Assembly (NCBI GenBank): GCA_944349905.1
Contig: CALVNR010000002.1
Coordinates: 98,921-162,920 of the forward strand
Source of the DNA: an uncultured Clostridia bacterium
GTDB taxonomy: Bacteria; Bacillota; Clostridia; Christensenellales; UBA1242
Reading direction: 5' to 3'
Length of the DNA: 64,000 nucleotides
Shown: positions 61,471 through 64,000 of the stretch, one piece after another
How the letters are laid out: each line of letters starts with the position of its first letter
Position numbering within the stretch: position 1 is the first letter of the stretch
Notes under the pieces: generated by a model
The model's database searches: none
The model's input: only the letters and a program-made list of their open reading frames with translations
Told to the model about the DNA's origin: nothing
Program-made: the position numbers and the translations under genes

Positions 61471-62061
61471 ATGTTGATACCTATGGTTATAGACCAAACA
61501 GGAACGTCTGAAAGGTCATATGATATTTACTCACGATTACTTGAAGATAGAATAATTTTTCTAAATGGGGAAATCAATGATGATATAGCAAATATTGTTG
61601 TTGCTCAGCTCATTTATCTTGAAGGTAAAAACCCTAATAAAGATGTATTCATATATATTAATAGCCCGGGGGGAAGTGTATCAGCAGGGCTTGCAATTTA
61701 TGATACAATGAAATATATAAAATGTGATGTTTCAACAATTTGTGTGGGCAGAGCTGCTTCTATGGGGGCTTTTTTGCTTGCTGGCGGAACAAAAGGCAAA
61801 AGATTTGCGCTCCCAAATAGTGAAATTATGATTCATCAGCCATTAGGAGGAGCACAAGGTCAAGTTAGTGATATACAAATACAAGCAAATCATATTCAAT
61901 ATATAAAAGATAGAATGAATAAAATGCTTAGTGAAAACACAGGAAAACCACTTGATATTGTAGAAAAAGATACAGATAGAGACAATTATATGACAGCACA
62001 AGAAGCAAAAGATTATGGATTGATTGATGAAATTTTCTTATCTAGAAAAACTGCAAAATAA
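61471..62061 (+). CDS. clpP: ClpP protease subunit
   Basis: 196 aa. Catalytic triad Ser97 ([14 protein letters not shown]), His122 ([11 protein letters not shown]) and Asp171. The N-terminus [10 protein letters not shown]...[18 protein letters not shown] is typical. Forms a 14-mer that degrades proteins fed by ClpX. The usual MAASMG reads RAASMG. GGGAGG precedes the ATG. Confidence 0.97.
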   Translation: MLIPMVIDQTGTSERSYDIYSRLLEDRIIFLNGEINDDIANIVVAQLIYLEGKNPNKDVFIYINSPGGSVSAGLAIYDTMKYIKCDVSTICVGRAASMGAFLLAGGTKGKRFALPNSEIMIHQPLGGAQGQVSDIQIQANHIQYIKDRMNKMLSENTGKPLDIVEKDTDRDNYMTAQEAKDYGLIDEIFLSRKTAK

Positions 62062-62070
62062 GGAGTTATA

Positions 62071-63327
62071 ATGGAGCAAAATGATTATAAATGTTCTTTT
62101 TGTGGAAAAAGCCAAAAAGAAGCAAAAAAATTAATTGCAAGTCCAAACGGAGATGCGTACATTTGTGATGAATGTGTTGTTATTTGTAAAGACATAATTG
62201 CAGAACTAGGGAAAAAATCTTCTTTTGAAAAAATTGAATTGCCAACACCAGCAGAAATCAAGCAAGCTCTTGATGACTATGTTGTAGGGCAAGATGAAGC
62301 AAAAAAAGTTTTAGCAGTTGCTGTTTATAATCACTACAAACGCTTAAATTATAACTTAACAAAAAGTTCAACAGAAAAAGATGATGTTGAACTAGAAAAA
62401 AGTAATATTTTAATGGTTGGACCAACTGGTTCTGGAAAAACTTTGCTTGCAAAAACACTAGCAAAAGTTTTAAAAGTTCCGTTTGCTGCTGCTGATGCAA
62501 CCACTTTAACAGAAGCTGGTTATGTTGGCGATGATGTTGAAAATATTTTGCTTAAACTTATACAAAATGCTGATTATGACATAGAAAAAGCACAGCGCGG
62601 TATTATATATATTGATGAAATAGATAAAATTGCAAAGAAAACACAAAACGTTTCAATAACTAGAGATGTTGCAGGAGAAGGAGTGCAACAAGCACTTTTA
62701 AAGATTATGGAAAGCACTGTTGCTTCTGTTCCACCACAAGGTGGTAGAAAACATCCTCATCAAGAAATGATACAAATAGATACAACAAATATTTTATTCA
62801 TATGTGGTGGCGCTTTTGTAGGAATTGACAAGATAATAGATTCAAGAATAAACGACACAACTCTTGGTTTTAATGCATCAATTAAAACAAATGAAGAAAA
62901 AGAAAAAGTAAATTTTGTTAAAGATATTCAACCGAACGATTTGATTAAATTTGGATTAATACCAGAATTTATAGGAAGGTTACCTGTTGTAGTTGGACTT
63001 GATGACTTAAATCAAGAAGCACTTGTGAAAATTTTGACAGAACCAAAAAATTCTATTGTAAAGCAATATAAACTCATGTTCAAAATTGATGGAGTTGAAA
63101 TAGAATTTTCTGCTGAAGCTGTCAATGCAATAGCAAAAAAAGCTATGGAATTAAAAACAGGTGCAAGAGGATTGCGAACTATTTTGGAAAACAAAATGAC
63201 AAAATTAATGTTTGAGATTCCAAGTTACAAAGATGTGAAAAAAGTTATTATAACTGATAAATTTATTGAGTTTGATAATGCAGAACCTCAAATAATTAAA
63301 GTTGATGATAAAAAAGAAGTGGGCTAA
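62071..63327 (+). CDS. clpX: ClpX ATPase, unfoldase for ClpP
   Basis: 418 aa. N-terminal zinc domain CSFCGKSQ...[10 protein letters not shown], Walker [14 protein letters not shown], Walker [13 protein letters not shown], sensor RPVD-like [12 protein letters not shown], and ARGLR at the end of the AAA module. A six-subunit ring that unfolds tagged proteins. AAGGAG precedes the ATG, 9 bp after clpP. Confidence 0.98.
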   Translation: MEQNDYKCSFCGKSQKEAKKLIASPNGDAYICDECVVICKDIIAELGKKSSFEKIELPTPAEIKQALDDYVVGQDEAKKVLAVAVYNHYKRLNYNLTKSSTEKDDVELEKSNILMVGPTGSGKTLLAKTLAKVLKVPFAAADATTLTEAGYVGDDVENILLKLIQNADYDIEKAQRGIIYIDEIDKIAKKTQNVSITRDVAGEGVQQALLKIMESTVASVPPQGGRKHPHQEMIQIDTTNILFICGGAFVGIDKIIDSRINDTTLGFNASIKTNEEKEKVNFVKDIQPNDLIKFGLIPEFIGRLPVVVGLDDLNQEALVKILTEPKNSIVKQYKLMFKIDGVEIEFSAEAVNAIAKKAMELKTGARGLRTILENKMTKLMFEIPSYKDVKKVIITDKFIEFDNAEPQIIKVDDKKEVG

Positions 63328-63392
63328 AATAAGTTCACTTATTTTAACTCTTTGATTAATACTAGCATATATAAAATTGTCAAGGAGGAAAA

Positions 63393-63677
63393 ATGAGAAG
63401 ATTTTTTAACATTTTAGACAATCAAAATCAATCAAATAGATTTTTAACTATTCAAAATGCAAGAGAAGATATAATAGGTGAATTGGAAGCTATTATTCAA
63501 TATGAAAATCATTATAATCAAACAAATGAAACATCTGCAAAAAACACTATTAGGCATATTGCTGATGAAGAAAAAGTACATGTTGGAGAATTGTTTGGAT
63601 TATTGTTTTATTTAGATCCAGACAGTAAAACTTTTTTTGAAGAAGGATTAAAAGAATTTAATGAAGTATTTAAATAA
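63393..63677 (+). CDS. Short ferritin-like (encapsulated-ferritin/rubrerythrin type) protein
   Basis: 94 aa, two long helices: AREDIIGELEAIIQYENHYN and AKNTIRHIADEEKVHVGELFGLLFYLDPD. The residues E-x-E-A-x-x-x-Y-E-x-H in helix 1 and E-E-K-x-H-x-G-E-L in helix 2 match di-iron ligands. Proteins of this size form their four-helix bundle as dimers, as in encapsulated ferritin; no encapsulin gene is in the window and no encapsulin targeting tail is obvious. Probable role in iron or peroxide handling. AAGGAGG before the ATG; ends at a terminator. Confidence 0.78.
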   Translation: MRRFFNILDNQNQSNRFLTIQNAREDIIGELEAIIQYENHYNQTNETSAKNTIRHIADEEKVHVGELFGLLFYLDPDSKTFFEEGLKEFNEVFK

Positions 63678-63705
63678 GAAACAATATTTTTTGTTTCTTT
63701 TTTAT
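63676..63705 (+). terminator. Terminator after the ferritin-like gene
   Basis: AAGAAACAA / TTGTTTCTT with a T-run, beginning in the stop codon. Confidence 0.85.
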
Positions 63706-63723
63706 TAAATATTTAAAAATCTC

Positions 63724-63752
63724 TTGACAATTATATAATAAATAGCTATACT
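63724..63752 (+). promoter_or_regulatory. Promoter of tRNA-Leu
   Basis: TTGACA, 17 bp, TATACT (63747-63752), 22 bases before the tRNA. Confidence 0.85.
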
Positions 63753-63774
63753 TTATAGCGTAACATAAATATTT

Positions 63775-63856
63775 GCGAGCGTGGCGGAATGGCAGACGCG
63801 CTTGTTTAAGGGGCAAGTTCGAAAGAGTGTGGGTTCGACTCCCACCGCTCGCACCA
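63775..63856 (+). tRNA. tRNA-Leu (AAG)
   Basis: Acceptor GCGAGCG / CGCTCGC, D-arm GGCGGAATGGCAGACGC, anticodon stem CTTGT / GCAAG with loop TTAAGGG, which places the anticodon at AAG, a short variable arm (TTCGAAAGAGT), T-arm GTGGGTTCGACTCCCAC and CCA encoded. An anticodon reading of TAA would need a broken stem. Confidence 0.88.
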
Positions 63857-63860
63857 AAAA

Positions 63861-63889
63861 GGTTTTGCTTAGTGGCAAAACTTTTTTTA
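63861..63889 (+). terminator. Terminator of tRNA-Leu
   Basis: GGTTTTGC / GCAAAACT (one G-T pair), T-run after. Confidence 0.82.
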
Positions 63890-63911
63890 TTATTACAATA
63901 AATACATTTTA

Positions 63912-63981
63912 AAAAATGGTAGTCGAACCCACGGGTTCGTGGGGTCCCCAAAAATGCAAAGCATTTTAGGGGTAAGGGCTT
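63912..63981. repeat. Hairpin-rich element between the two tRNA-Leu 3' ends
   Basis: Holds GTCGAACCCAC (the reverse complement of the tRNA-Leu T-arm), then CGAACCC / GGGTTCG around AC, then CCCCAAAAATGC / GCATTTTAGGGG around AAA (one mismatch). No gene. Confidence 0.6.
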
Positions 63982-64000
63982 CCACCGCTCGCACCAAAAA
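63982..64000 (+). repeat. Second copy of the tRNA-Leu 3' end
   Basis: 19 bases equal to 63842-63860 (acceptor end, CCA and the A-run after it); it may continue beyond the window. Confidence 0.85.

Noticed and set aside
63670-63951. A 93-codon minus-strand frame across tRNA-Leu
   Set aside because: Antisense of the tRNA; the part GGSRTHTLSNL is the typical false protein of tRNA-Leu genes.

Overview
The window is a very AT-rich stretch of a bacterial chromosome using the standard bacterial code (TAA, TAG and TGA all act as stops; ATG, GTG and TTG all appear as starts). The sporulation genes (spoIIAA-spoIIAB-sigF, spoVAC, spoVAD-spoVAE, yunB), the Firmicutes-type housekeeping neighbourhoods (dnaG-rpoD, rpsO-pnp, tig-clpP-clpX) and strong Shine-Dalgarno sites of the AGGAGG type point to an endospore-forming member of the Clostridia/Firmicutes. 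No species can be named from the sequence alone.

Layout. 1-8.2 kb: comF (cut by the window edge) and recD2 on the minus strand, then a small winged-helix protein, cysS, valS and a membrane protein. 8.2-14.4 kb: a minus-strand export operon (MarR-type regulator, two half ABC exporters that look like an asymmetric heterodimer, a MacB-like ABC/FtsX protein), preceded by a palindrome over the promoter -35 box. 14.5-20.1 kb: a protein of eleven exact 17-residue repeats, a metal exporter with a His-rich loop, a decayed Rho-like protein, lgt (probably leaderless), a small membrane protein and a DivIVA-domain protein. 20.1-22.4 kb: an SDR reductase and a nucleoside hydrolase-metallophosphoesterase fusion. 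22.5-25.4 kb: a six-tRNA operon (Pro, Met/Ile2, Asp, Phe, Thr, Tyr) whose last gene is followed by a 1.3 kb island bounded by a perfect 55-bp repeat of the tRNA-Tyr 3' half, then a broken oxidoreductase gene. 25.4-33.8 kb: the sporulation block, interrupted by an Asn-rich lipoprotein gene and by rnr. 33.9-52.1 kb: housekeeping genes (dnaG, rpoD, recJ, an RSH gene, hemZ, rpsO, pnp, a cysteine desulfurase and its DUF3343 partner, a lytic transglycosylase, lysS, nth, obg, yhbY). 52.1-55.1 kb: two paralogous WG-repeat proteins, each with its own near-consensus promoter. 55.1-63.7 kb: a membrane protein, rsfS, a low-molecular-weight phosphatase, rpiB, a small set of membrane proteins around gap, tig-clpP-clpX and a short ferritin-like protein. 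The window closes with tRNA-Leu and a partial copy of its 3' end 140 bp downstream.

Most of the window is ordinary core genome. The parts that deserve a second look are: the tRNA-Tyr island; the Rho-like protein that has lost its P-loop; the RSH enzyme whose HD hydrolase motifs are gone; the 17-residue solenoid protein; the nucleoside hydrolase-phosphoesterase fusion; the WG-repeat pair; a cloverleaf-like palindromic element directly before gap; the hairpin in every spacer of the tRNA operon; and a palindrome (core TAGTAnTTATG) found at three intergenic places. All functional calls rest on reading motifs by eye; no database search was possible.
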